13,026 nucleotides of DNA from JANRKG01 sp033763635 (GTDB taxonomy: Bacteria; Cyanobacteriota; Cyanobacteriia; GCF-001939115), in the NCBI GenBank assembly GCA_033763635.1, contig JANRKG010000417.1, positions 1 through 13,026 of the forward strand. Reading direction: 5' to 3'. Every line of letters starts with the position of its first letter. Positions within the stretch are counted from its first letter, which is position 1. The translations under genes and the position numbers were made by a program. Under the pieces are notes generated by a model, which was not told the DNA's origin, ran no database searches, and was given only the letters and a program-made list of their open reading frames with translations. Positions 5,414-12,969 of this stretch are shown here, in pieces.

Positions 5414-6157
5414 CTATGTCAGGCGATCGAGTTGGGCAAAGTTAAATGGAGCCGTGAAATTGTTGTACCGAATCCGCAAGCGGCCTCCATACTGCTGATC
5501 CAATTGCTCAACCGTATGGCTAAACTTCAATTCCCCATCCCAGGGAATCAGGTAGGCAGCATTGTAGATCATCGCATCCGTGAGTAAGTCATTCTCTACC
5601 ACCTCTATCGCCAGCGAATTTAGAGTCGTCCGAAATGTCTCGACAATCCCCTGCTGTCGTTCTTGCATGGCCCGTTCGATCGCCTGCCCCACCTGAACCA
5701 CCTCATCCATGCTCAGGTTCTTCCCTTCCAGACGATCGCGTTCTCCGCGTAGGGTTTCATTCTCATCCATCAACAGTTGCAGTTCTGCGCCACTGTCCCA
5801 AAAAATCTTGACCCCCACTTCGCGTTTGCCGTCCAGTTTGGCAAAGAGTTGGTGCAAGCTCTCCTGGTGGGGCTTTGTGAGTTGTTCCGTCACGGTTTCC
5901 CAGGTGTCGATAATTAGCCCAAATTGCAGGGGTAACAGGGTGCGAAACCCTTCATGCATGGCCTGTTCCAGCACTTTCTCATGATCCAGCAGATTGCGGC
6001 GACTGGCCAGGTAGCGATCCTGTTTCGCCTCCGAATAGAGGAAGACAAACCCATCTAAATTGTGGGCATGAACAGGTTGTTGGTCCAGCCCTTTTAGCAG
6101 CAAATGCTGGGGACCAGGAGGCGGAAAGATGCCGTATAGATAAAGACCATATCCCAT
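5414..6157 (-). CDS. gvpF: Gas vesicle protein of the GvpF/GvpL family
   Basis: A 247-residue protein with the GvpL/GvpF layout. The N-terminal domain starts GLYLYGIFPPPGP and contains the conserved helix YLASRRNLLDHEKVLEQAM, followed by the strand LLPLQFGLIIDTWE. A C-terminal domain carries VGVKIFWD, a charged helical segment (LRGERDRLEGK) and the closing strands with the AYLIPW block. GvpF/L proteins are accessory factors in gas-vesicle assembly and bind the shell protein GvpA. The start ATG at 6157 is two bases after the gvpK stop, so the two genes are surely co-transcribed. The K-F-G order agrees with gvpF of cyanobacterial clusters rather than a separate gvpL. Confidence 0.92.
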   Translation of the reverse strand: MGYGLYLYGIFPPPGPQHLLLKGLDQQPVHAHNLDGFVFLYSEAKQDRYLASRRNLLDHEKVLEQAMHEGFRTLLPLQFGLIIDTWETVTEQLTKPHQESLHQLFAKLDGKREVGVKIFWDSGAELQLLMDENETLRGERDRLEGKNLSMDEVVQVGQAIERAMQERQQGIVETFRTTLNSLAIEVVENDLLTDAMIYNAAYLIPWDGELKFSHTVEQLDQQYGGRLRIRYNNFTAPFNFAQLDRLT

Positions 6158-6159
6158 AG

Positions 6160-6681
6160 CTATTCAAGTGGTTTTGAAGTCAGAACGAGTTTTAGCTTGG
6201 CGTGGACCAGGTTTAGTTGGGCCAGACCCAATTCCAGATCCCCCTCGACGACCACTCCCGTATTCAGAAGGCGATCGAGTAGTTCCAAAATAGACGGGTT
6301 CGCAGAGGTCTCCCCCGGATAGTAGCCTGATTTTGGTAGAAGCGTGCCGATGTCTCCCAGGTCAATATTGAGATCCGCTGGATCAATTTCAAACACCTCG
6401 CAGAGCCGCAACACCTGTTCCTCCAGTTTGCGCAGACTTTCAGCCGCTCGGTCCAGATCCGCATCGCTCAGGTTGCCCTCCTCCATGCGGCGAATCACCT
6501 GGGCTTCCATCAACTGCCGCAGCAATTCCACCACCGTTAACAAGAGGGGGGCTAACCCCGCATCCTTGCCCGACTTTTTTGGCGAGATAGAAACAGTTGC
6601 AGGTTGGGGGCGATCGAGGGACGATTCAGAGGATGACATGGTTGCACTCTCGCTTTCCTGGGGAGTTCGTGTGCCCTTCAT
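6160..6681 (-). CDS. gvpK: Gas vesicle protein GvpK
   Basis: About 173 residues, with the strongly conserved GvpK core: LLLTVVELLRQLMEAQVIRR, LEEQVLRLCEVFEIDPADLN, IDLGDIGTLLPKSGYYPGE and a final LAQLNLVHAKLKLVLTSKP. GvpK is an accessory protein required for proper gas-vesicle formation in several species. The frame opens with adjacent GTG (6684) and ATG (6681) codons; ATG 6681 is chosen, though ATG 6639 (MSSSESS), preceded by GAGAG at 7 bases, is a real alternative because the ~45 residues before the core are low-complexity. It is the first gene of this gvp group; the next gene upstream is divergent, so the promoter must lie in or near the 40 bp to 6722 or inside the N-terminal region. gvpA, gvpC, gvpN and gvpJ are not upstream as they usually are. 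Confidence 0.93.
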   Translation of the reverse strand: MKGTRTPQESESATMSSSESSLDRPQPATVSISPKKSGKDAGLAPLLLTVVELLRQLMEAQVIRRMEEGNLSDADLDRAAESLRKLEEQVLRLCEVFEIDPADLNIDLGDIGTLLPKSGYYPGETSANPSILELLDRLLNTGVVVEGDLELGLAQLNLVHAKLKLVLTSKPLE

Positions 6682-6721
6682 CACGGTAACTTAACATGGG
6701 AAAATTTGAGGGCCGGACTGC

Positions 6722-7591
6722 ATGCGAGCAAAGATTCGTGACACAGAAATCTATTTTGATATTGAAGGAGCAGGATTAGTTCCCGATGGTCCCCGGATGA
6801 AGGAAAAGTCCGTCGCGTTTCTGGTACATGGGGGACCTGGAGCAGATCACACGGGGTTCAAGCCCGCCCTGTCGCCCCTCCGGCGCAAATTGCAACTGGT
6901 GTACTTCGACCATCGGGGCCAGGGACGATCGGCACGGGGAGCGAAGGAAACCTACACCCTGGACAATAACGTTGAGGACATGGAAGCCCTGCGCCAGTAT
7001 CTCGGATTGGGAAAGATTGTGGTGATTGGCTTTTCCTACGGTGGCATGGTGGCTCTGACCTACGCCAGTCGCTATCCCCAGCATGTTTCCCACCTGATCG
7101 TCGTCGCCACAACCCCCGATTCTCGTTTTTTACAAAAAGCACAGCAAACCCTGGCGGAAATTGGGACAGAGGAACAGCAGACGATCGCGCAACATCTCTG
7201 GGATGGGACGTTTCGAGATGAGGCCCATTTGCAGGAATACTTTCGTCTGCTCGGTCCCCTCTACTCCCGCACTTACAACCCACAAGCAGCAGCCACTTCC
7301 TGGGATCGGGCGATTCTCTCCCCGGATGCAATTAATCAGGCATTCGGTGGCTTTCTGCGAACCTATAACGTGTTGGATCAATTACCGAAAATTACGGCTC
7401 CCACCCTGGTGATTGGCGGACGGCACGATTGGATTTGTGCCCCCGAATTTTCAGAAGACATTGCCCACGCCATTCCTAATTGTGATTTGCGAATCTTCGA
7501 AGAAAGTGGGCATTCCGTCCGGGCAGATGAACCGGAAGCATTATTGGATACGATCGCCGGATTCCTCGTCTATCAACGCAGGGATGGGTAA
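6722..7591 (+). CDS. Alpha/beta hydrolase, peptidase S33 / proline-iminopeptidase-like
   Basis: The 289-residue protein has the full alpha/beta hydrolase set: an HGGPG oxyanion-hole motif (36-40), DHRGQGRS (63-70), the nucleophile elbow G-F-S105-Y-G-G, the acid D236 in GGRHDW, and H264 in ESGHS. HGGPG with DHRGQGRS is typical of S33 prolyl-aminopeptidase-like enzymes, although classical members have GGSWG at the elbow, so the substrate may be another small amide or ester. The protein is cytosolic, with no signal peptide. The start ATG at 6722 has no clear ribosome site, which is common in cyanobacteria. The gene is divergent from gvpK and convergent with the EamA transporter, with 16 bp between stop codons. 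Its last two residues and stop codon are encoded by a G-rich repeat (7581-7600) that also ends purL. Confidence 0.9.
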   Translation: MRAKIRDTEIYFDIEGAGLVPDGPRMKEKSVAFLVHGGPGADHTGFKPALSPLRRKLQLVYFDHRGQGRSARGAKETYTLDNNVEDMEALRQYLGLGKIVVIGFSYGGMVALTYASRYPQHVSHLIVVATTPDSRFLQKAQQTLAEIGTEEQQTIAQHLWDGTFRDEAHLQEYFRLLGPLYSRTYNPQAAATSWDRAILSPDAINQAFGGFLRTYNVLDQLPKITAPTLVIGGRHDWICAPEFSEDIAHAIPNCDLRIFEESGHSVRADEPEALLDTIAGFLVYQRRDG

Positions 7592-7600
7592 TCGGGAAAT
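7581..7600 (+). repeat. G-rich repeat copy covering the stop codon of the S33 hydrolase
   Basis: GGGATGGGTAATCGGGAAAT differs at one base from the minus-strand sequence at 10338-10319, which covers the purL stop codon. Both belong to the GGGTAATGGG-type short repeats common in cyanobacterial intergenic DNA. The TAA of the hydrolase is formed by the repeat. Confidence 0.55.
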
Positions 7601-7607
7601 ACTAGCG

Positions 7608-8540
7608 TTATCGCTCTGGATCTGAAACTTTCTCCACACGACTTCCCAGAACTGCGATCGCCACTCCCGCCAAAATCACCCCAGCCCCTACCAATACAAG
7701 CGGCTTGGGCACTTCCCGAAACAGAAAATACCCCAACAGGCTGGCAAACACAGGCTCAAACAAAATGGTAAGTGTCACCAGGGTTGGAGATACCCACCGC
7801 ACCGCCCAGTTGAAGCTAGTGTGACCGATTAGTTGGGGCACGATCGCCATCAACAAGACATATCCATACACCGCACCTGGATAGCCCTCGTAAGGGGTTT
7901 GGAAGATCCCAGGCAAGGGGAGCAGAACGATCGCAGCGGTACTGTAAGCAACGGTAATATACTGCGTGGTTCCCAACCCTCGCCGTTGGGCCTCTCGGCC
8001 TAACAGAAAGTACAGACTAACAGCCCAGGCTCCCGCTAATGCCAGAAAATCCCCCAGGATCGGCGCACTGCCAGCATCCCCTCCGGCATCCCCCAACCCA
8101 ACCAATAGACTTCCAGAGAGCGCAATCCCAATCCCGATCGCCCGCTGCCAGGACATCTTCTCCCCAAACCAGATCCACGAGATCAGGGCGACCCAGATGG
8201 GATTCGTCGTCACCAGGGTTGTGGAAGCGACGATCGAGGTGTAGGAAAGAGAAGTGATCCAGAAGGCAAAGTGAACCGCCAGCAACACCCCCGCTGCCGC
8301 TGCATATCCTAAACTTGATCGAGAAGGCCGTGACTGAGCCACCGATCGCCAAACCGGGAGGAGAATTAGGGCGGTGATCGCCATGCGCGAGGCCGCCAAA
8401 AACAAACTGAATCCGACCCCCTGAGTCTCTGCGGCTGCCAGCGATAGGCGAACAAAAACCGCCGCCGTCGAGACAGCCAGAATCCCCATTGCGAGGATGA
8501 GGCTCACTTGCCAGGGTTTAGGGTGGGGAGTCGGTAACAC
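7608..8540 (-). CDS. EamA-family (drug/metabolite superfamily) transporter
   Basis: A 310-residue, strongly hydrophobic protein with about ten membrane segments arranged as two EamA repeats. The first repeat ends with TTLVTTNPIWVALISWIWFG followed by EKMSWQRAIGIGIALSGSLL; the second ends with TLTILFEPVFASLLGYFLF followed by REVPKPLVLVGAGVILAG. The pattern NP-x-(W/F)-x-A-L-x-(S/G) plus a following GE(K/R) loop is the standard sign of this family. Members exchange or export small metabolites or amino acids; the substrate cannot be told. The frame begins at GTG 8540, with no clear ribosome site; ATG at residue 18 would cut the first helix, so GTG is preferred. It is read toward the hydrolase and away from purF. 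Confidence 0.9.
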   Translation of the reverse strand: MLPTPHPKPWQVSLILAMGILAVSTAAVFVRLSLAAAETQGVGFSLFLAASRMAITALILLPVWRSVAQSRPSRSSLGYAAAAGVLLAVHFAFWITSLSYTSIVASTTLVTTNPIWVALISWIWFGEKMSWQRAIGIGIALSGSLLVGLGDAGGDAGSAPILGDFLALAGAWAVSLYFLLGREAQRRGLGTTQYITVAYSTAAIVLLPLPGIFQTPYEGYPGAVYGYVLLMAIVPQLIGHTSFNWAVRWVSPTLVTLTILFEPVFASLLGYFLFREVPKPLVLVGAGVILAGVAIAVLGSRVEKVSDPER

Positions 8541-8609
8541 AGGGGAATAGAGGTAATGTCCGTTCTACCCTACTTCCCACTCCCCAACCCTTACATCCTC
8601 CAGTTGGTT
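8541..8609. repeat. G/C-skewed repeat region between purF and the EamA transporter
   Basis: The sequence AGGGGAATAGAGG and then CTACTTCCCACTCCCC has the same character as the GGGGAATGGG repeats at the purL 3' end. The two parts can partly pair. It lies directly after the purF stop and before the transporter start, so it may serve as a terminator-like hairpin for purF; no T-run follows. Confidence 0.35.
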
Positions 8610-10136
8610 TTAGACTTTTTCCAGCAGGAGTTTCGATCGCTTTACCATCTCTGGAATGGTGATCGGGTAGTCTCCCGTGAAGCAAGCAGAACAGAAGCCT
8701 TCCACGTTCTCACGGGTTTCTTCTAGCATCCCCTGCCAACTGAGATAGGCCAGGGAATCTACCCCAATTTGTTTCGTGATTTCTTCAACCGATTTGGTTG
8801 ACGCAATCAGTTGATCCTGGCTATCGGTGTCGATGCCATAGAAGCAGGGGTGGGTGACAGGTGGGGAAGAAATCCGCATGTGAACTTCTAGGGCACCCGC
8901 ATCTCGCAGCGCCTTCACAATTTTGCGGCTGGTGGTTCCCCGCACGATCGAGTCATCCACCAAAATAATCCGTTTGCCAAACAGGACATCTTTCAAGGGA
9001 TTCAGTTTCATCCGAATGCCCGATTCTCGCATGGCCTGGGTCGGTTGAATGAAGGTTCGACCGACATAGCGATTTTTAATCAGTCCCTCAGCATAGGGAA
9101 TACCGGAAACCTGGGAGAAGCCGATCGCAGCGGGAATCCCTGAATCGGGCACCGCAATCACCAGATCCGCATCAATGGGAGACTCTGTTGCCAGCCGTCG
9201 CCCAATTCGCATCCGATAACTGTACAGGCTTTCCTCGTTCATGACACTATCGGGACGAGCAAAGTAGATCATCTCAAAGATGCAAAGCTTCTTCTGGGGC
9301 TTCTGGCTCCAGTGGAAAGAAGCCATCCCTGACTCTGTAATCCAGACCACTTCCCCTGGTTCCACATCTCGGAGGTACTCTGCCCCGATGATATCCAGTG
9401 CACAGGTTTCAGAAGCAAGCACGTACCGCACTGCTGCCGTCTCATTGTTCTTAGGCAACGTACCGATGACCAGCGGCCGGATGCCGTGGGGGTCGCGCAC
9501 CCCCATGACCCCTTCCGGAGTCCCCACGACCAGACTAAAAGCCCCCTGGCAGCGGTGAAACGCACTGATTGCGCCCTCCAACCACCCCTTACCATCGTTC
9601 ACTTCTTCGGCGATCGCGAAGGCAATCAACTCAGAATCAGTGGTGGTCACGGGATTACAATTGCGTTTCAGGAGTTCTTCGCGCAAAATAGCCGTATTGA
9701 CCAGATTGCCATTATGGGCCAATGCAAGCGATCCCAAACGACTGGGAATCACAGCTGGTTGGGCGTTCACCACGCGACTAGAACCCGTCGTGGAATAACG
9801 AGTATGCCCGACGGCCCAACTTCCGGGCATTTTTGCCAAAATCGTTTCGTTAAAAACCTGAGACACCAGGCCCATCTCTTTATGAAGATGAATTTGTTCT
9901 CCTTCAAAGGTTGCAATCCCAGCGGATTCCTGACCGCGATGTTGGAGCGCATATAGCCCAAAGTAGGTCAGCTTCGCAACATCCTCTTCCGGGGCATAAA
10001 TTCCGAAGACACCACACGCTTCTTCAGGGCGATCCGCCTTTTCAAGGGTTGCATCTGAAGCATCATCAAAGGCTAGACCAGACGCTTCATCATGCTGAGC
10101 AGGAAGAGACGAAGGCAGATCAGAATGATTGGACAT
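8610..10136 (-). CDS. purF: Amidophosphoribosyltransferase (glutamine PRPP amidotransferase)
   Basis: PurF catalyses the first committed step of purine synthesis, PRPP plus glutamine to phosphoribosylamine. The N-terminal glutaminase (Ntn hydrolase) starts at Cys41 in EEACGVFGIYAP and includes YALQHRGQESAGIA, VGHTRYSTTG and LAHNGNLVN. The C-terminal phosphoribosyltransferase domain carries the PRPP loop ILVDDSIVRGTT (391-402). Four cysteines, Cys285 in KKLCIFEMIYFARPDS, Cys431 in HPCFYG, and Cys482 and Cys485 in GFCSACFTG, match the [4Fe-4S] ligands of the Bacillus-type enzyme, so it should be an iron-sulfur form. Cys41 implies removal of a 40-residue propeptide. The frame runs 30 codons further to an ATG at 10226; I prefer ATG 10136 because AGGAG lies 12 bases upstream and it gives a usual length (508), but this is not certain. 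It lies downstream of purL on the same strand. Confidence 0.96.
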   Translation of the reverse strand: MSNHSDLPSSLPAQHDEASGLAFDDASDATLEKADRPEEACGVFGIYAPEEDVAKLTYFGLYALQHRGQESAGIATFEGEQIHLHKEMGLVSQVFNETILAKMPGSWAVGHTRYSTTGSSRVVNAQPAVIPSRLGSLALAHNGNLVNTAILREELLKRNCNPVTTTDSELIAFAIAEEVNDGKGWLEGAISAFHRCQGAFSLVVGTPEGVMGVRDPHGIRPLVIGTLPKNNETAAVRYVLASETCALDIIGAEYLRDVEPGEVVWITESGMASFHWSQKPQKKLCIFEMIYFARPDSVMNEESLYSYRMRIGRRLATESPIDADLVIAVPDSGIPAAIGFSQVSGIPYAEGLIKNRYVGRTFIQPTQAMRESGIRMKLNPLKDVLFGKRIILVDDSIVRGTTSRKIVKALRDAGALEVHMRISSPPVTHPCFYGIDTDSQDQLIASTKSVEEITKQIGVDSLAYLSWQGMLEETRENVEGFCSACFTGDYPITIPEMVKRSKLLLEKV

Positions 10137-10289
10137 GGGAAAGTTTAGCTCCTGATGAGGTCGTAGATGGGAACGATCGAAATCAGTGTGAACGAGAACC
10201 TGTTCCGGATTAGCGAACACAACCATCGTATCGCAATCTTTCTTAAGAACGACTTAATCAAATGCTAATCGCGGGATTACTTGGGAGTA

Positions 10290-10333
10290 GGGAATGGGGA
10301 ATGGATAAGAATTAGCCCATTTCCCCATTACCC
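10290..10333 (-). terminator. G-rich inverted repeat over the purL stop codon
   Basis: On the minus strand GGGTAATGGGGAAATGG (10333-10317) pairs with CCATTCCCCATTCCC (10304-10290) along 15 pairs with two single-base bulges and a 12-base loop. The purL stop (10330-10328) lies inside the stem. There is no T-run, so termination is uncertain; it may instead attenuate or set the 3' end between purL and purF. It looks like an inserted intergenic repeat. Confidence 0.5.
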
Positions 10334-12697
10334 ATCCCCCATTCGCCGTTCAATTGCATTGGCCCACCGCTCCCTTACTTCCGCCATGCTAGCGTCCATT
10401 AAGGAGTGGTGATCGGCAGTCAGGATTTGGAGATTTCCCCCCTGACTCCCGACAGATCCCAATGGTTGCCAATACCGCTTCAGGAACTCCTGTAGGTAGG
10501 ATTCCCATTCTTGGGATCGATTTGATGCAACCGACACCAAAATTCTGCCGCCCCCTTCTCCAAACAAGAGATAATCCCATCGAGGTTGGGATGGGGGATT
10601 CGTTGAAGCGATCGGCAATTGAATGTGTGCGCCCCGTTGTCCGCTAATACAGGATTCTGCCAGCGCCACTGCCAGTCCTCCTTCGGCACAGTCGTGGGCC
10701 GATCGTACCCATCCCCGCCGGATTCCCTCCCGACAGGCCACCTGGACCCACCGTTCCAGTTCGATATCAATGTGGGGCGGCTGTCCGGCGATCGTCTGAT
10801 GAACCTGAGCCAGGTATTCCGAGCCACCCAGACTGACGACTGACGAAACTGTTTCCAGGGGCAGACCGAGCAGGTAGATGCGATCGCCTTCTCCTTGCCA
10901 GCCCTGCCCACAAATCTGATTCAGGTCAGGAATCAACCCTACCATCCCAACAACCGGAGTGGGGTAGATGGGCTGGGGCTTGCCGTCCGCATCCAGCGTT
11001 TCGTTATAGAGGGAGACATTCCCCCCTGTCACGGGCGTTGACAGTTCACGACAGGCTTCTGCCAGACCCCGACAGGCTTCTGCCAGTTGCCAGTACCCGA
11101 TCGGCTTCTCAGGGCTACCAAAATTCAAGTTATCCGTCACCGCCAGGGGTTCAGCCCCCACACAACTCAGGTTTCGAGCGGCTTCTGCCACCGCTGCCCT
11201 CGCGCCTTCATAGGGATTCAGGTACACATAGCGACTGTTGCAGTCTACCGTTGCTGCCACTCCCGGCACCGGGGCACCTGCGGCCCGATCGACCCCGCCC
11301 ACTTGGGGCCGTACCCGAATCACCGCTGCATCTGCGCCCCCCGGCAGGAGGACCGTATTGTTCTGCACCTGATGATCGTATTGGCGATAGATCCATTGTT
11401 TGCTGGCGATCGTCGGCGTATCCAGTAATTGCAGAAGAACAGCCGTCCAGGATTTCGAAATTCCTGCAACGGAAATGCCTGTGGCATCGCAGGGAGGTAG
11501 TTGGGCGATCGTCCATTCCCAGGCTTTCCGGGCATACTCCGGCGGCTCTTTCAGGAGTTCCCGGTGGTAGATCGGCGTATCGTCTGCCAGGGCAGTTGCC
11601 GGGATTTCCGCTGCGACCTCCCCTTGGAACAAAATCCGCACGATCGGGTCGGCGATCACCGTTCCGGCGACGACCGCGTGCAGCCCCCAACGGTGGAAGA
11701 TGTCAATGAGTTCCTGGTCCCGTCCTTTGTGGGCCACAAACAACATTCTTTCCTGAGATTCCGAGAGGAGATACTCGTAGGGCACCATTCCCGATTCCCG
11801 TACCGGAATGAGGTCCAGGTCCAGTTCAATCCCCACACCGCCCTTTGCTGCCATTTCTGAAGTAGAGCAGGTAATCCCCGCTGCCCCCATATCCTGAGCC
11901 GCTGCCACCGCTCCCGTCTTAAATGCCTCCAGACAAGCCTCGATCAGGGATTTTTCCAGGAAGGGATCGCCCACCTGAACCGCGGGGCGATCGTCCATCG
12001 ACTCTTCACTCAATTCCGCACTGGCGAAACTGGCTCCTCCCATGCCATCCCGCCCCGTTGTAGACCCCACATACAGAACCGGATTCCCAATCCCCACCGC
12101 CCCCGCCTTCACAATCTCTGGGGTTTCCATCAGGCCCAGTGCCATTGCGTTCACCAGGGGATTGTCAGAATAGGCGCGATCGAAGTACACCTCACCGCCT
12201 ACGGTGGGAACTCCAACGCAATTTCCATAATGGGAGATCCCTGACACGACCCCTTCCACCAGTCGCCGAGTCCGAGCATCTTCCAAATCGCCAAAGCGGA
12301 GGGAATTGAGGACAGCGATCGGCCTTGCGCCCATCGTGAAGATGTCTCGCAGAATGCCCCCAACCCCGGTTGCGGCCCCCTGAAAGGGTTCCACTGCTGA
12401 CGGGTGGTTGTGGGATTCGATTTTGAAGGCCAACCGTAACCCATCTCCCAGATCCACCACCCCCGCATTTTCTCCGGGACCGACCAACACTCGTGGCCCT
12501 TGAGTTGGAAACTGCTTGAGTAGAGGGCGAGAGTTTTTGTAGCAACAGTGCTCAGACCACATCACCCCAAACATGCCCAACTCGGCTTTGTTGGGGTGGC
12601 GACCCAACCGCCGGACAATCTCTTCATACTCTTCGGGCTTGATGCCTTCGGATGCAATTTCTTCAGGGGAGAACGGAGCAGCGGAGGGGGTAGACAT
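10328..12697 (-). CDS. purL: Phosphoribosylformylglycinamidine synthase subunit PurL
   Basis: PurL converts FGAR to FGAM with ATP and ammonia (step 4 of de novo IMP synthesis). In the small-PurL system it works with PurQ (glutaminase) and PurS, which are not in this window. The 789-residue protein has the family order: an N-terminal segment with the catalytic-histidine motif WSEHCCYKNSRP (His50), the nucleotide-binding stretch FKIESHNHPSAVEPFQGAA, GVGGILRDIFTMGARP, then the second PurM-like half with LAVTDNLNFGSPEKP, VTGGNVSLYNE and HDCAEGGLAVALAES. The frame extends 33 codons further, to 12796, but homologous sequence begins at MSTPSAAPFSPEEIASEGI. ATG 12697 has GAAG four bases upstream, so it is taken as the start. 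The last codons (MGDG and stop) are encoded by an inserted G-rich repeat. purF follows on the same strand, as in many cyanobacteria. Confidence 0.97.
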   Translation of the reverse strand: MSTPSAAPFSPEEIASEGIKPEEYEEIVRRLGRHPNKAELGMFGVMWSEHCCYKNSRPLLKQFPTQGPRVLVGPGENAGVVDLGDGLRLAFKIESHNHPSAVEPFQGAATGVGGILRDIFTMGARPIAVLNSLRFGDLEDARTRRLVEGVVSGISHYGNCVGVPTVGGEVYFDRAYSDNPLVNAMALGLMETPEIVKAGAVGIGNPVLYVGSTTGRDGMGGASFASAELSEESMDDRPAVQVGDPFLEKSLIEACLEAFKTGAVAAAQDMGAAGITCSTSEMAAKGGVGIELDLDLIPVRESGMVPYEYLLSESQERMLFVAHKGRDQELIDIFHRWGLHAVVAGTVIADPIVRILFQGEVAAEIPATALADDTPIYHRELLKEPPEYARKAWEWTIAQLPPCDATGISVAGISKSWTAVLLQLLDTPTIASKQWIYRQYDHQVQNNTVLLPGGADAAVIRVRPQVGGVDRAAGAPVPGVAATVDCNSRYVYLNPYEGARAAVAEAARNLSCVGAEPLAVTDNLNFGSPEKPIGYWQLAEACRGLAEACRELSTPVTGGNVSLYNETLDADGKPQPIYPTPVVGMVGLIPDLNQICGQGWQGEGDRIYLLGLPLETVSSVVSLGGSEYLAQVHQTIAGQPPHIDIELERWVQVACREGIRRGWVRSAHDCAEGGLAVALAESCISGQRGAHIQLPIASTNPPSQPRWDYLLFGEGGGRILVSVASNRSQEWESYLQEFLKRYWQPLGSVGSQGGNLQILTADHHSLMDASMAEVRERWANAIERRMGDG

Positions 12698-12947
12698 AGA
12701 ACTTCGCAGAAACAGCACAGGTTCCAATTGTACTGAAGGTGCAAACTCCATATCTAGTGCAAACCCGAATTCTTTGTTATCGTTAAAAACCCTCATGAGT
12801 AACCTTCAGGATTGACTTGCGATCTCATTTCGCCAACCGCCTTTAACCCAAACCCATACCCAGCGTTTGAGAGCTAGCGTTCCCAATCACCCGCTGTAGA
12901 TAACCTGTGCATCATAACCGATTAACTTTCGGCGGTCGGTGTGCATG
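12698..12947. other. Upstream region of purL
   Basis: The 270-bp gap to the next gene should hold the purL promoter. On the minus strand TATGAT (12916-12911) is a fair -10 element, but I find no matching -35 at 16-18 bases. No purine riboswitch is evident: I do not see the paired conserved loop sequences of that class. The extended purL frame up to 12796 is probably untranslated leader. Confidence 0.35.
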
Positions 12948-12966
12948 GGCGTTGTTGGGCAACACC
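12948..12966 (-). terminator. Short hairpin after the right-edge gene
   Basis: On the minus strand GGTGTTG pairs with CAACGCC (seven pairs, one G·U) around a CCCAA loop, four bases after the stop codon at 12970. No T-run follows, so it is a weak terminator candidate for the upstream gene, separating it from purL. Confidence 0.4.
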
Positions 12967-12969
12967 AGA

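Noticed and set aside
11038..11709. 223-codon plus-strand open frame inside purL
   Set aside because: Long only because of the GC-rich codon pattern of purL; the product is proline/arginine-rich without domains, and purL is unambiguous.
12698..12969. Purine riboswitch upstream of purL
   Set aside because: I could not find the conserved junction and loop sequences of guanine/adenine aptamers in this stretch.
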